Shown here one piece after another: positions 36,814 through 45,871 of a stretch of DNA of 49,363 nucleotides. Origin of the DNA: Prochlorococcus marinus str. MIT 9401 (lineage in GTDB: Bacteria > Cyanobacteriota > Cyanobacteriia > PCC-6307 > Cyanobiaceae); contig NZ_JNAR01000008.1 in assembly GCF_000760095.1 (NCBI RefSeq), positions 1 to 49,363 on the forward strand, given 5' to 3'. The position numbers were made by a program, and so were the translations under genes. A model generated the notes under the pieces. The model was given only the letters and a program-made list of their open reading frames with translations. It was not told where the DNA came from and searched no databases. Every line of letters begins with the position of its first letter. Within the stretch, counting starts at the first letter, position 1.

Positions 36814-39123
36814 TTAACTTTGTCCAACTCTGGCAATATCTAAAACATCTGCCATTGATTTAATTTGTTCAATTGTTTTGTGAAGTTGATTATAACTTTC
36901 AAGACCTACACAAAGATTTATAATAGCTGGTTTACCATAAGCAGTTTTAACATTGGCATCGCTAACATTTATACCTTTGTCAGATAACCGCATAAGAATA
37001 TCTTTAAGGACTCCAACTCTATCAATTACTTCTATTCTTAGCTGAATTGGAAACTTATTATCGCCAGTTTTATTATCTTGATTCCAACCGACAGGTAATC
37101 TTCTCTCTATTGGAATCGGTATTACATTTTCGCAATCTTCCCTATGTATAGTTATCCCATGGTTGCCGAGCGACACAGTTCCGATAATATCCTCGCCTGG
37201 CAGCGGGCTACAGCATTTACCTATTCTGTAATCAAGGCCTTCTATCCCGGAAATTGGCGATTTAGCTGCTGTATTAGATTGATTAGTGGATAAATTAGAA
37301 TTACTTTTAAGAGATTTTGCTATTTCAGAGTCAGAATCATTTTTTACATCTTCTGTCTGTAATTTTATTTCTTCTCTTAGTCTGTTTAATACTTGATGCA
37401 AAGTTAAACCACCAAAACCAAGAGATGCAAGAAGGTCTTCAGTAGTTTTTAAATTGCATCGATTTGCAACTTTTTTCATGGCTTCACTAGAAAGTAATGC
37501 TTCAAAACCGTTCCTACCTACTTCTTTTTCAAGTAAATCTCTACCTCTTTTAATCGTTTCATCACGATGGCTTTTCTTATACCATTGGCGAATTCTATTT
37601 TTAGCAGTTGGCGTAACTACAAAGTTCAGCCAATCCAAGCTTGGAGTAGCATTATTACTTGTCAAAATTTCTATGAAGTCACCATTTTGAAGTGCTGTAG
37701 ATAATGGAGAAAGCTTTTCATTAATTCTTATTCCATTACAGTGATTTCCAACTTCAGAATGAATTCTGTAGGCGAAATCTATCGCGGTAGATCCTTTCCT
37801 TAAACCAACAACATCTCCTTTTGGAGTGATCACAAATACTTCTTCATCAAATAAGTCTTCTTTAATTGAAGCTAAATAATCATTATGATCCCTTTCATTA
37901 CCTTCTTGTTGCCATTCTACTAATTGTCTTAGCCAATTAAATCTCTCGGCATTACTTTTGGCGGGAGAACCACCCTCTTTGTATTGCCAATGAGCGGCAA
38001 TACCATATTCAGCAATTTGATGCATCGAAGTAGTTCTAATTTGAACTTCAATAGGTCGATGTCTTCCAATCACAGAAGTGTGTAAGGACTGGTATCCATT
38101 GGGTTTTGGTAATCCTATATAGTCTTTAAATCGACCTGGAATTGGTTTGAAAGTATCATGAACGACTGCTAAAGCCCGATAACAACTATCTGAATTATCC
38201 ACGATAATTCTTAGGGCAGCAACATCATAAATCTCGTGAAAATGCTTTTGCTGTCTTTCCATTTTGCTCCAGATGCCATAAAGATGTTTTGGCCTTCCTG
38301 TTATTTCAAAATTTTTCAAACCGGCTGAAACCAAGTTTTCCTTCATAAGATTCAAAGTTACTTTTAATCTTTTTTCTCTATCACTTCTTTTAACAGCGAT
38401 TTGATCTTTAAGATTTAGATATTCTTTAGGCTCTAGGAATTTAAAAGCTAAATCTTCTAATTCCCATTTAAATCTGTTTATTCCTAGTCGATTAGCTAAT
38501 GGTGCATAAATTTCTCTTGTTTCTCTCGCTATTCTTAGTTTTTTCTCATCATTTAGCCATTCAATTGTTCTCATGTTATGAAGTCGATCTGCAAGTTTTA
38601 CTAAGACAACTCTGATATCGCTAGCCATAGCCAAAAACATTTTCCTAAGATTTTCAGCTTGTGCTTCAGTCCTGTTGTTAAAGTGGATGCCGCCTAATTT
38701 TGTTACGCCCTCTACAAGTATTTTTACTTCTAATCCAAAATTTGTTTCTATTTCGGTTAAATCAATGCCAGTATCTTCAACAACATCATGTAAAAGGCCT
38801 GCAGCAATAACAGATGAACTAGCACCTATTTCTTTGAGGAGATTTGCAACAGCGACCGGGTGGATAATGTATGGCTCGCCGCTCGCGCGGAATTGTCCAT
38901 CATGAGCTTTATATGCAAGTTTAAAAGCCTTTGCTATGAGGTTTTGATTCTCATCATTTTCTTTATTTGATTTTTCAAAATTATGAATATCTTTAAGAAG
39001 CCAATCGGGAATGTTTATTTGATTATTCAAAGATTCACTTTCATATTTTTTATTTTCAGGCAAAATAGTTTTGGAAACTTCAATTTCGTTTTTTTCTTTT
39101 GAATTTGCAGCTGCCTCGGACAT
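36814..39123 (-). CDS. spoT: Bifunctional (p)ppGpp synthetase/hydrolase (RSH, SpoT/RelA family)
   Basis: Makes and degrades the alarmone (p)ppGpp. The 769-residue protein carries, in order: an HD hydrolase domain (about 70-225) with His112-Asp113 in AAGLLHDVVEDTG and RLHNMRTIEWL; a synthetase domain (about 280-400) with KDYIGLPKPNGYQSLHTSV and HQIAEYGIAAHWQYKEG; a TGS domain (about 435-500, VFVITPKGDVVGLRKGSTAI); a Cys-containing zinc-finger-type region (YRIGKCCSPLPGEDIIGTV); and a C-terminal ACT domain (VIDRVGVLKDILMRLSDKGI). Both catalytic halves look intact, so it is probably the single bifunctional RSH of the cell. The symbol follows common usage. It is divergent from the ABC gene across 54 bp. 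Confidence 0.95.
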   Translation of the reverse strand: MSEAAANSKEKNEIEVSKTILPENKKYESESLNNQINIPDWLLKDIHNFEKSNKENDENQNLIAKAFKLAYKAHDGQFRASGEPYIIHPVAVANLLKEIGASSSVIAAGLLHDVVEDTGIDLTEIETNFGLEVKILVEGVTKLGGIHFNNRTEAQAENLRKMFLAMASDIRVVLVKLADRLHNMRTIEWLNDEKKLRIARETREIYAPLANRLGINRFKWELEDLAFKFLEPKEYLNLKDQIAVKRSDREKRLKVTLNLMKENLVSAGLKNFEITGRPKHLYGIWSKMERQQKHFHEIYDVAALRIIVDNSDSCYRALAVVHDTFKPIPGRFKDYIGLPKPNGYQSLHTSVIGRHRPIEVQIRTTSMHQIAEYGIAAHWQYKEGGSPAKSNAERFNWLRQLVEWQQEGNERDHNDYLASIKEDLFDEEVFVITPKGDVVGLRKGSTAIDFAYRIHSEVGNHCNGIRINEKLSPLSTALQNGDFIEILTSNNATPSLDWLNFVVTPTAKNRIRQWYKKSHRDETIKRGRDLLEKEVGRNGFEALLSSEAMKKVANRCNLKTTEDLLASLGFGGLTLHQVLNRLREEIKLQTEDVKNDSDSEIAKSLKSNSNLSTNQSNTAAKSPISGIEGLDYRIGKCCSPLPGEDIIGTVSLGNHGITIHREDCENVIPIPIERRLPVGWNQDNKTGDNKFPIQLRIEVIDRVGVLKDILMRLSDKGINVSDANVKTAYGKPAIINLCVGLESYNQLHKTIEQIKSMADVLDIARVGQS

Positions 39124-39177
39124 TTTATATTGCTTTAGATATATTTTATTTAGGTCTAGAAAAATTGGCTATAAATC

Positions 39178-40776
39178 ATGGAAAAAAATAAAAAAAAAAT
39201 TATTGTAGTTAAAAATCTTACTGTTAAATATGGTCTAAAACAGCAACCTATTATCAAAAATTTTAATTTGGAAATAGATAGTGGCGATCATTTGGCCATA
39301 ATAGGACCTTCTGGATGTGGAAAGACCACTTTTGCAAAAACATTAGTAAATATATTGCCTGAAAAGGCTACTTCTAAAGGGTATCTATCGATTTCTAGTG
39401 TAGATCCTAGGAAAATAAATAACAAAGATGCACAATTATTTAGAAGAAAGAATTTTGGATTTATTTATCAAGACTCTATAAAAAAACTTAATCCGTTAAT
39501 GAGAGTTGGGGATCATTTATATGAATTATTTAAAACACATGATCAAACTAAATCATCTACAGCTATTAAAAAATTAGTAAGAGAAGTTTTTCAAAAAGTA
39601 GGAATTGAAGAAAGTAGACTTGATTCTTTCCCACATCAATTTAGCGGTGGAATGAGACAGAGAGTTTCTATAGCAATGGCACTTGCTTTAAAACCTAAAT
39701 TATTAATAGCTGATGAACCTACAACAAGCTTAGATACCAAAACAAGTTTTGAGATTATGCAAGAAATAATTCATCTATGTGATGAATTTGATACTACTTT
39801 AATTTTAATTAGTCATGATATTAATCTTGCAGCAAAGTGGTGTAAAAAAGTCGCAATTATTGAAAAGGGATCGATTGTTGAAAAAGGGAATATATTAGAT
39901 ATTTTTCAATCACCAAAATCAGATATCGGGAAAAAGTTAGTAAATGCTTCAAAAATATTATTAGAGCCAAATACTAAGAATAATGCTCGAGATCAGGTCG
40001 TTCTAGAGGTGAATAACCTAAGACATTGGTATAAATTAAATTCTTCAATTTTCATTAATAAATGGAATAAGGCTTTAAATGAAGTTAGTTTCAAGTTATA
40101 TAAGAATGAGACTCTCGGAATTGTTGGTTCTTCAGGAAGCGGTAAAAGTACATTATGTAGGGCTTTAATTGGACTGCTTAAAGTAAGAGGTGGTGAAATA
40201 AAGATCTATGATAAAAATCATGCATTGAAAAAAAATAAATCTTTTAAAAAGAACAATAATGTGCAAATAATTTTTCAAGATCCGTTTTCAAGTTTGAATC
40301 CGAAAATGACAATTAAAAATATTTTGGAAGATATATTTTTTATTCAAAAAATTTCAGATAAAAGAAAAATCGAAAAAGAAATAAAATTAATGTTGGGAAA
40401 TTTAAATCTTCCCTTAAATAATGATTTTTTTAATTCTTATCCTAGCCAATTATCTGGTGGTCAATTGCAAAGAATTTCATTAGCCAGAGCGCTATTGTTG
40501 AAACCAAAAATTTTGATTTGTGATGAGAGTGTTAATATGTTGGATGCTTCAGTAAAAATAGAGATTCTTGAATTAATTAGAGTCTTGCAAGAAAAAATGA
40601 ATTTAACGATTATCTTTATTACTCATGATTTAGGCATTGCTAAAAGATTTTGTGATAGGTTGCTAGTTATGAATCATGGAAAGATAGTTGAGGAAGGAGA
40701 AAGTTCTACAATATTCAATAAAACTCAAAACACGTATACAAAATCGCTTCTAAATTCCTCTTTAAATCTTATTTAA
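39178..40776 (+). CDS. ABC transporter ATP-binding protein with two fused NBDs (oligopeptide/nickel type)
   Basis: A 532-residue tandem ATPase. NBD1 has Walker A GPSGCGKT (43-50), signature FSGGMRQRVSIAMAL and Walker B LLIADEPTTSLD; NBD2 has GSSGSGKS (317-324), signature LSGGQLQRISLARALLL and Walker B ILICDESVNMLD. The H-loops (LISHD, FITHD) are present in both, so both sites look active. The sequence style is that of DppD-DppF/YejF/GsiA proteins, which energise import of peptides, nickel or glutathione-like compounds. No permease or binding-protein gene is nearby, so the substrate is open. It overlaps the convergent pseudouridine synthase gene by 8 bp. Confidence 0.88.
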   Translation: MEKNKKKIIVVKNLTVKYGLKQQPIIKNFNLEIDSGDHLAIIGPSGCGKTTFAKTLVNILPEKATSKGYLSISSVDPRKINNKDAQLFRRKNFGFIYQDSIKKLNPLMRVGDHLYELFKTHDQTKSSTAIKKLVREVFQKVGIEESRLDSFPHQFSGGMRQRVSIAMALALKPKLLIADEPTTSLDTKTSFEIMQEIIHLCDEFDTTLILISHDINLAAKWCKKVAIIEKGSIVEKGNILDIFQSPKSDIGKKLVNASKILLEPNTKNNARDQVVLEVNNLRHWYKLNSSIFINKWNKALNEVSFKLYKNETLGIVGSSGSGKSTLCRALIGLLKVRGGEIKIYDKNHALKKNKSFKKNNNVQIIFQDPFSSLNPKMTIKNILEDIFFIQKISDKRKIEKEIKLMLGNLNLPLNNDFFNSYPSQLSGGQLQRISLARALLLKPKILICDESVNMLDASVKIEILELIRVLQEKMNLTIIFITHDLGIAKRFCDRLLVMNHGKIVEEGESSTIFNKTQNTYTKSLLNSSLNLI

Positions 40777-41728
40777 CTTTAAGAACACCTAGTAATTTTT
40801 GAAAATCTAATGGTAATTCTGATTCAAATATCATTTCTTTACCTTTTATTGGATGTATAAGTCCAAGCTTAATGGCGTGTAAAGCTTGGCCATCTAATTT
40901 ACATGGTAGTTTTTTACATCTTCCATATAACGGATCACCCACAATTGGATGATTAATATGAGCGCAATGTACTCTTATTTGATGCGTTCGCCCGGTATCT
41001 AGTTTGAAACTCATTAATGAGTAATTGCCAAATCTTTCTTCTAATTTCCAATAGGTACAGGCATACCTTCCTGAAGTTTCTTCAACTACTTTATATTTCA
41101 ATCTATTTACTTTATCTCTGCCAATATTTCCCACTATTTGGCCTTCTTCAGAATTAGGTGCTCCATGAATTACTGCAATATATTCGCGTGATGCTATTTT
41201 TTCTTTAATTTGTTTCTGGAGATTTACTAATGCCTCTTGGCTTTTTGCAACAACCATACATCCGGAGGTATCTTTATCTAATCTGTGAACAATCCCAGGT
41301 CTTAGTTTCCCATTAATTCCAGGTAGATCTTTACAGTGAAAAAGTAATCCATTCACTAAAGTTCCAGACTTGTGGCCAGGGGCTGGATGAACAATTAGTC
41401 CTGATTGTTTATTAATTACTATGATGTGCTCGTCTTCAAAAAGGATATTTAAATCCATTTTTTCAGGTTTCAAATAAATAAGAGGTTCTGGAGGAGGCAT
41501 CCATATTTGAATATTGTCGCCATTTTTTAATGGGGTCTTTGCTTTCGCAGTCTTATAGTTTACAAGTACTAAACCTGAATTTATAAAATGTTGAATTCTT
41601 GCTCTACTTTGTTCTGGCCTTTTACTTACCAACCATCTGTCTAGCCTCATAGGAAGAGGTAGCTCATAAATAATTTCTATAAGCTCACCTTCTCCAATGC
41701 CGAAAGAATTTTGATTATTTAATTCCAT
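40769..41728 (-). CDS. rluD: 23S rRNA pseudouridine synthase, RluD type
   Basis: A 319-residue RluA/RluD-family enzyme. An N-terminal S4 RNA-binding domain (about 26-78, MRLDRWLVSKRPEQSRARIQ) is followed by the catalytic domain with the active-site Asp151 in GIVHRLDKDTSGCMVVAKS, then VIHGAPNSEEGQIVG and LDTGRTHQIRVHCAHINHPI. The S4 domain and motif spacing favour RluD (large-subunit helix 69) over RluC, but the exact target is not certain. Its start overlaps the end of rbgA by 10 bp, a natural pairing of two 50S ribosome-maturation genes. Confidence 0.88.
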   Translation of the reverse strand: MELNNQNSFGIGEGELIEIIYELPLPMRLDRWLVSKRPEQSRARIQHFINSGLVLVNYKTAKAKTPLKNGDNIQIWMPPPEPLIYLKPEKMDLNILFEDEHIIVINKQSGLIVHPAPGHKSGTLVNGLLFHCKDLPGINGKLRPGIVHRLDKDTSGCMVVAKSQEALVNLQKQIKEKIASREYIAVIHGAPNSEEGQIVGNIGRDKVNRLKYKVVEETSGRYACTYWKLEERFGNYSLMSFKLDTGRTHQIRVHCAHINHPIVGDPLYGRCKKLPCKLDGQALHAIKLGLIHPIKGKEMIFESELPLDFQKLLGVLKVK

Positions 41729-42591
41729 AGTGGGACTTCTAAAGCAATTTTACCCAGCATTTGATTTCTATAATCTTCCAATAACTTATGAGACATTCTC
41801 CTTTTATCGCCAGAGGTATGTTTTGAAGCTGCTTCGTCGATCCAAGCAGAAGGACTCTTAAAGCCTTTAGTAATATCAACTCCATATCTATTAGATATTT
41901 GTTTAATTGAGATATTCGCATTCTTATCTTTGTTGAGAGTGGATATAATTTTGATAAATCCAATTGCGACACTCTCTATTTCATAAGCAGCTTCTCCAAT
42001 ATCGTCACACAGTGCAAGATTAAGTGCTGATTTTTGATCTTCTAAATTTGGAGGTATAACACCAGGAGCGTCTAGCAGATCTATACCACTTTCTAATTTT
42101 ATCCATCTTAAATTACGGGTCACGCCTGCTTTCCTAGCGCTATCTACAACTCTTTTTTTTGCGATTCTATTAATTAAAGCCGACTTCCCTACGTTTGGAA
42201 AACCAAGTGTAAGGGCTCTAATTGGCCTAATTCGCATTCCTCTAGAGAGTCTTCTATCGTCGATTGACGACCTAGAATCTTTAGCTGACTTACAAATTTC
42301 TTTAATCCCTATTCCTCTTTTAGCATCACACCAAAGAGGATATTGATCTTTAGAATTAAACCATTTATTCCAACTATTGATTGTATTCGGGGAGATCATA
42401 TCTGATCTGTTAATGACAAGAATATGTTTTTTATTATTTATCCATTTATTCAAGTGTGGATGTCCTGTTGACAAAGGAATTCGTGCATCTCTCACTTCGA
42501 TAACTAAATCTACTTTATTGATAACTTCAGATAATTTCTTTTCTGCTTTTGCGATATGGCCTGGGTACCATTGGATTTTGGGTATGTCCAC
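41719..42591 (-). CDS. rbgA: Ribosome biogenesis GTPase RbgA (YlqF)
   Basis: Circularly permuted GTPase acting late in 50S assembly. The motif order is permuted as expected: G4 NRSD at 61-64 (VINRSDM), G5-like, then G1 GFPNVGKS at 130-137, G2-like GVTRN and G3 DAPG at 174-177. The N-terminal IQWYPGHIAKAEKKL is the YlqF hallmark. The start is GTG at 42591. At 290 residues it is full length. It overlaps rluD by 10 bp and is divergent from pgk across the largest gap of the window. Confidence 0.94.
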   Translation of the reverse strand: MDIPKIQWYPGHIAKAEKKLSEVINKVDLVIEVRDARIPLSTGHPHLNKWINNKKHILVINRSDMISPNTINSWNKWFNSKDQYPLWCDAKRGIGIKEICKSAKDSRSSIDDRRLSRGMRIRPIRALTLGFPNVGKSALINRIAKKRVVDSARKAGVTRNLRWIKLESGIDLLDAPGVIPPNLEDQKSALNLALCDDIGEAAYEIESVAIGFIKIISTLNKDKNANISIKQISNRYGVDITKGFKSPSAWIDEAASKHTSGDKRRMSHKLLEDYRNQMLGKIALEVPLWN

Positions 42592-42802
42592 TTCAATAAA
42601 TCAAATAAAATTTTGTATTCCTTTAGTTTTTATAAGTTTCAAAAGTATTTACTTCTAAATTTTAGTATAAATTTCATAACTAAAAATTTTTATAGTCGTT
42701 AATTCTTAAAATTTATTAAGGCATAGGTAACAGTAACTACTTTTTAACCCAATAAGCCCAAATTAACGTTAGGGTCTTGAGATTATAAATATAGCTTGTT
42801 TA
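42592..42802. other. 211-bp divergent gap between rbgA and pgk
   Basis: The largest gene-free stretch in the window. It is very A+T-rich and shows no cloverleaf-like or other structured RNA signal that I can see, and no convincing small ORF. It holds an NtcA-type palindrome and candidate -10 boxes for pgk (separate entry); the rbgA promoter presumably lies in its left part. Confidence 0.7.
42727..42789 (+). promoter_or_regulatory. NtcA-type site and candidate -10 boxes upstream of pgk
   Basis: GTAACAGTAACTAC (42727-42740) fits the NtcA consensus GTA-N8-TAC. After 23 nt comes TAACGT (42764-42769), which fits the TAN3T -10 box at the spacing of NtcA-activated promoters. A second -10 candidate, TATAAA (42784-42789), lies 13 nt before the ATG. 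By chance one such palindrome is expected about once in a few kb here, so this is a candidate only. Confidence 0.35.
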
Positions 42803-44011
42803 ATGTCAAAATTATCTCTTTCCAGTCTTGATAAGACAAATTTAGAAGGAAAAAAAGTTCTTGTAAGAGTAGATTTTAATGTTCCATTAAATGAAGACGG
42901 TCAAATAACAGACGATACGCGTATTCGTGCAGCGATCCCAACTATTGAATATCTTATTAATCATTCTGCAAAAGTCATTTTAGCTGCTCATTTTGGTAGA
43001 CCGAAGGGTCAGGTAAATGAAAAAATGAGATTAACTCCAGTAGCAGCAAGATTAAGTGAATTGTTAGGGCAAAATGTTGCTCTTACTAACAGTTGTATTG
43101 GTGATGAAGCAGTTGCACAATCAAATAGCTTATCTAATGGAGATGTTCTGTTACTTGAGAATGTTCGTTTTTTTGGTGAAGAGGAAAAGAACGACCCGGA
43201 GTTTGCTGAAAAATTAGCATCACATGCAGATATGTATGTAAATGATGCTTTCGGTGCTGCTCATAGAGCGCATGCTTCAACTCAGGGTGTTACAAATTAT
43301 TTAAGTCCCTCAGTAGCTGGATTCCTTTTAGAAAAAGAATTGAAATACCTACAAGGAGCAGTAGATTCCCCAAATCGTCCATTGGCAGCAATAGTTGGAG
43401 GGTCAAAGGTTAGTAGCAAAATAGGAGTACTTGATTCTTTACTAGATAAGTGTGACAAAATCATGATTGGTGGAGGTATGATTTTCACTTTTTATAAAGC
43501 TAGAGGTTTAGATGTCGGCAAGAGCCTTGTAGAAGAAGATAAACTCGAGCTTGCTAAAGATTTAGAAGCAAAAGCAAAAGCAAAAGGAGTAGAGTTATTA
43601 TTACCCACCGATGTTGTTTTGGCTGATGAATTTTCTCCTGACGCCAATAGTAAAATATCTCAAATTGATGCAATTAGTGGGAATTGGATGGGGCTAGATA
43701 TTGGTCCAGATTCCATTAAAGTTTTTCAGAATGCTCTTGCAGAATGTAAGACAATTATTTGGAATGGTCCAATGGGAGTTTTTGAATTTGATAAATTTGC
43801 AGATGGTACAAATGCAATAGCTACGACTCTTGCGGACTTAAGTGCTTTTTCAGAAGTTTGTACAATAATTGGTGGGGGAGATTCAGTTGCAGCAGTTGAA
43901 AAAGCAGGATTAGCTGAGAAAATGTCTCATATATCTACCGGAGGTGGGGCTAGTTTGGAACTTTTAGAAGGTAAAACTTTACCAGGTGTAGCTGCGTTAA
44001 ACGACGCTTAG
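42803..44011 (+). CDS. pgk: Phosphoglycerate kinase
   Basis: Reversible transfer of phosphate between 1,3-bisphosphoglycerate and ADP, serving the Calvin cycle and glycolysis. [20 protein letters not shown] (residues 20-39), AAHFGRPKG, the [14 protein letters not shown] loop, [39 protein letters not shown] and [16 protein letters not shown] are all intact. At 402 residues it is full length. Codon use looks richer in G and C than in its neighbours, as for a highly expressed gene. It is convergent with the next gene (1-bp gap). A short GAAGCAAAAGCAAAAGC run near 43567 encodes EAKAKAK. Confidence 0.98.
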   Translation: MSKLSLSSLDKTNLEGKKVLVRVDFNVPLNEDGQITDDTRIRAAIPTIEYLINHSAKVILAAHFGRPKGQVNEKMRLTPVAARLSELLGQNVALTNSCIGDEAVAQSNSLSNGDVLLLENVRFFGEEEKNDPEFAEKLASHADMYVNDAFGAAHRAHASTQGVTNYLSPSVAGFLLEKELKYLQGAVDSPNRPLAAIVGGSKVSSKIGVLDSLLDKCDKIMIGGGMIFTFYKARGLDVGKSLVEEDKLELAKDLEAKAKAKGVELLLPTDVVLADEFSPDANSKISQIDAISGNWMGLDIGPDSIKVFQNALAECKTIIWNGPMGVFEFDKFADGTNAIATTLADLSAFSEVCTIIGGGDSVAAVEKAGLAEKMSHISTGGGASLELLEGKTLPGVAALNDA

Positions 44012-44012
44012 G

Positions 44013-44738
44013 CTATATCTCATCAACAATATTAATGCTCTTTGTGAAAGTAATCATTCCCTCGGGATGAGCTATGATTCCTGACCAAATTTGCATCCCT
44101 GGTTTTGAAGGGGCTCTTGTAATTTTAAAAATCCCTCCAGACGCCAATGGTTCCAATGATATTTCTTGTTCAAACAATGAATTAAATTGATGAGGTTTTA
44201 TAGCTCCAGCAATAATCACTTCTTCAAGAGGCTTATTTAGAATTATATCGATATCGTATTTTGAACCAGTAAGAACTCTATCAGGAATTTTAAAACTAAT
44301 ATCTATTTTTTTATTATCGTTTCTTATTGTGGTGAATAAATTTTTGATAATCCCTTCACTTATTTTTCCATTCACGATTGAAAATAAATAATCAAATTTG
44401 GATTCGAGTATATATATTTCTCCGTTAACTATTTTTTCCCCAGAAACTTTTATTCGCAAAATATCTTCATCTGGAATATTAGATTTTAATCTTTTGATCT
44501 TCCATTTGCTGTTCGGGAAATCATTAATAATCTTTGAAAATTGTTTTGGAATATTTTGGTTTTCATCATTTCTAAAATTTTTTTTAATAAACTCTAAGTC
44601 TCGCTTATTTAATGAGGTTTCTAAATTTCTTATAAAATCAACTTTTAAAGTTTGCGTTATTGCTGAATAGGGGAGAATGAGATAAATAAATAAGTAGAGA
44701 GGGAATCCTATATTTCTGAATAAGTTTAAATTCAACAT
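44013..44738 (-). CDS. Exported protein of unknown function (241 aa)
   Basis: The N-terminus has a positively charged start and a hydrophobic core (IGFPLYLFIYLILPYSAITQ, about 10-29), so it is probably exported, with a possible cleavage near Ala26. Residues about 32-135 read like a small alpha+beta domain (SLNKRDLEFIKKNFRND; SKFDYLFSIVNGKISEGII), perhaps NTF2/SnoaL-like. The C-terminal half (about 140-241) looks like an all-beta domain (DISFKIPDRVLTGSKYDIDI; GGIFKITRAPSKPGMQIWSG). I do not recognise a named family and see no catalytic motif. It stands alone, divergent from murG (41 bp) and convergent with pgk (1 bp). Confidence 0.7.
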   Translation of the reverse strand: MLNLNLFRNIGFPLYLFIYLILPYSAITQTLKVDFIRNLETSLNKRDLEFIKKNFRNDENQNIPKQFSKIINDFPNSKWKIKRLKSNIPDEDILRIKVSGEKIVNGEIYILESKFDYLFSIVNGKISEGIIKNLFTTIRNDNKKIDISFKIPDRVLTGSKYDIDIILNKPLEEVIIAGAIKPHQFNSLFEQEISLEPLASGGIFKITRAPSKPGMQIWSGIIAHPEGMITFTKSINIVDEI

Positions 44739-44779
44739 ATTTATTATTTATTATTTTCATTCTACTAATTTAAGTTTTT

Positions 44780-45871
44780 ATGTCTAAAAAAAATAATTTA
44801 TTAGTTGCAGCTAGTGGAACAGGAGGCCATATTTTTCCAGCTTTAGCAGTTTCTAAAGAGGTGGAAGATGAGTGGAATATTCATTGGTTGGGTATTCAGC
44901 AAAGACTTGATGCGCATTTGATTCCCCAAAAATATAATTTGAAGACTTTGAATTTAAAGACACCAAGAAAAAATATTTTTTTGTTTTATCAATATATAAA
45001 AATTTTAATGTCAACTTTCCAAATAATTAGGATCTTAAAAGAAAAAAAAATTAACTTGGTTTTTACGACTGGAGGTTATATATCTGCCCCTACTATTGTT
45101 GCTTCAAAACTTCTAAAGATACCTATCATTATTCATGAATCAAATGTAGTTCCTGGAATGGTCACGAAATATTTTGGTTTTTTATGTAACTATGTTCTTT
45201 TAGGATTTAAAGAAACAAATTCTTATTTAAAAAATTGTAAAACTATTTTCACTGGGACACCTTTAAGAGAGCAATTCTATAAATTTAATTTATTGCCAGA
45301 ATGGGTTCCAAAAGGAAATGGACCTCTTTTGATTGTTATGGGAGGTAGTCAAGGAGCAAAAGCTATAAATCAAATTCTTTATGAATCTTTAGCGTTTTTA
45401 ATAAAAAAACAATTTCGGATAGTTCATATTGTTGGCGAATCTAATCTAAAACCTTTTCATGTAAAAAACTCCAAAAATTATATACAAAAGAAATTTACTA
45501 ATGAAATAGCAGCTTTAATTCAAAACTGTGATCTTGTAATATCGAGATCTGGCGCAGGAACAATCAATGAATTAATGGAGGCTGAAAAACCTTCAATTTT
45601 AATTCCATATCCATATTCTAAAAATAATCATCAGGAGAAAAATGCCATGATTCTTGCTGCAAGTGGAGGCTCAGTTTTAATCAATCAGAATAATATGTCT
45701 AAAGAAGTTTTTGAAGAAACTCTAGAAAGAATTTTTAAAATAAAATCAAAAAAGGGAAAAAAACATTATGAAATATTAGATCTCATGAAGAAGAATATGG
45801 AAAATAATAATAAAATTAAATCTAAAAATGAGATTAAAAAGTATATTGATTATTTTTTAAAGGAATTCTGA
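44780..45871 (+). CDS. murG: UDP-GlcNAc--lipid I N-acetylglucosaminyltransferase (MurG)
   Basis: Makes lipid II on the inner face of the plasma membrane for peptidoglycan synthesis. The N-terminal AASGTGGHIFPALAVSKEV is the lipid-binding G loop, [20 protein letters not shown] and IIHESNVVPGMVTK follow, and the C-terminal domain has VMGGSQGAKAINQILYE and VISRSGAGTINELMEAEKPS with NHQEKNAMIL, which bind UDP-GlcNAc. At 363 residues it is complete. It is isolated from other mur genes. The last 22 bp overlap the convergent aminotransferase gene. Confidence 0.96.
   Translation: MSKKNNLLVAASGTGGHIFPALAVSKEVEDEWNIHWLGIQQRLDAHLIPQKYNLKTLNLKTPRKNIFLFYQYIKILMSTFQIIRILKEKKINLVFTTGGYISAPTIVASKLLKIPIIIHESNVVPGMVTKYFGFLCNYVLLGFKETNSYLKNCKTIFTGTPLREQFYKFNLLPEWVPKGNGPLLIVMGGSQGAKAINQILYESLAFLIKKQFRIVHIVGESNLKPFHVKNSKNYIQKKFTNEIAALIQNCDLVISRSGAGTINELMEAEKPSILIPYPYSKNNHQEKNAMILAASGGSVLINQNNMSKEVFEETLERIFKIKSKKGKKHYEILDLMKKNMENNNKIKSKNEIKKYIDYFLKEF

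Noticed and set aside
42592-42802. Possible tRNA or small RNA gene in the largest gap
   Set aside because: No T-loop (GGTTCGA-type) sequence, no cloverleaf arms and no GC-containing stems were found by eye; it reads as plain A+T-rich promoter DNA.
43560-43590. AAAGCA-type repeats in pgk
   Set aside because: A short Lys-Ala run in a surface helix of the protein, ordinary for highly expressed genes.
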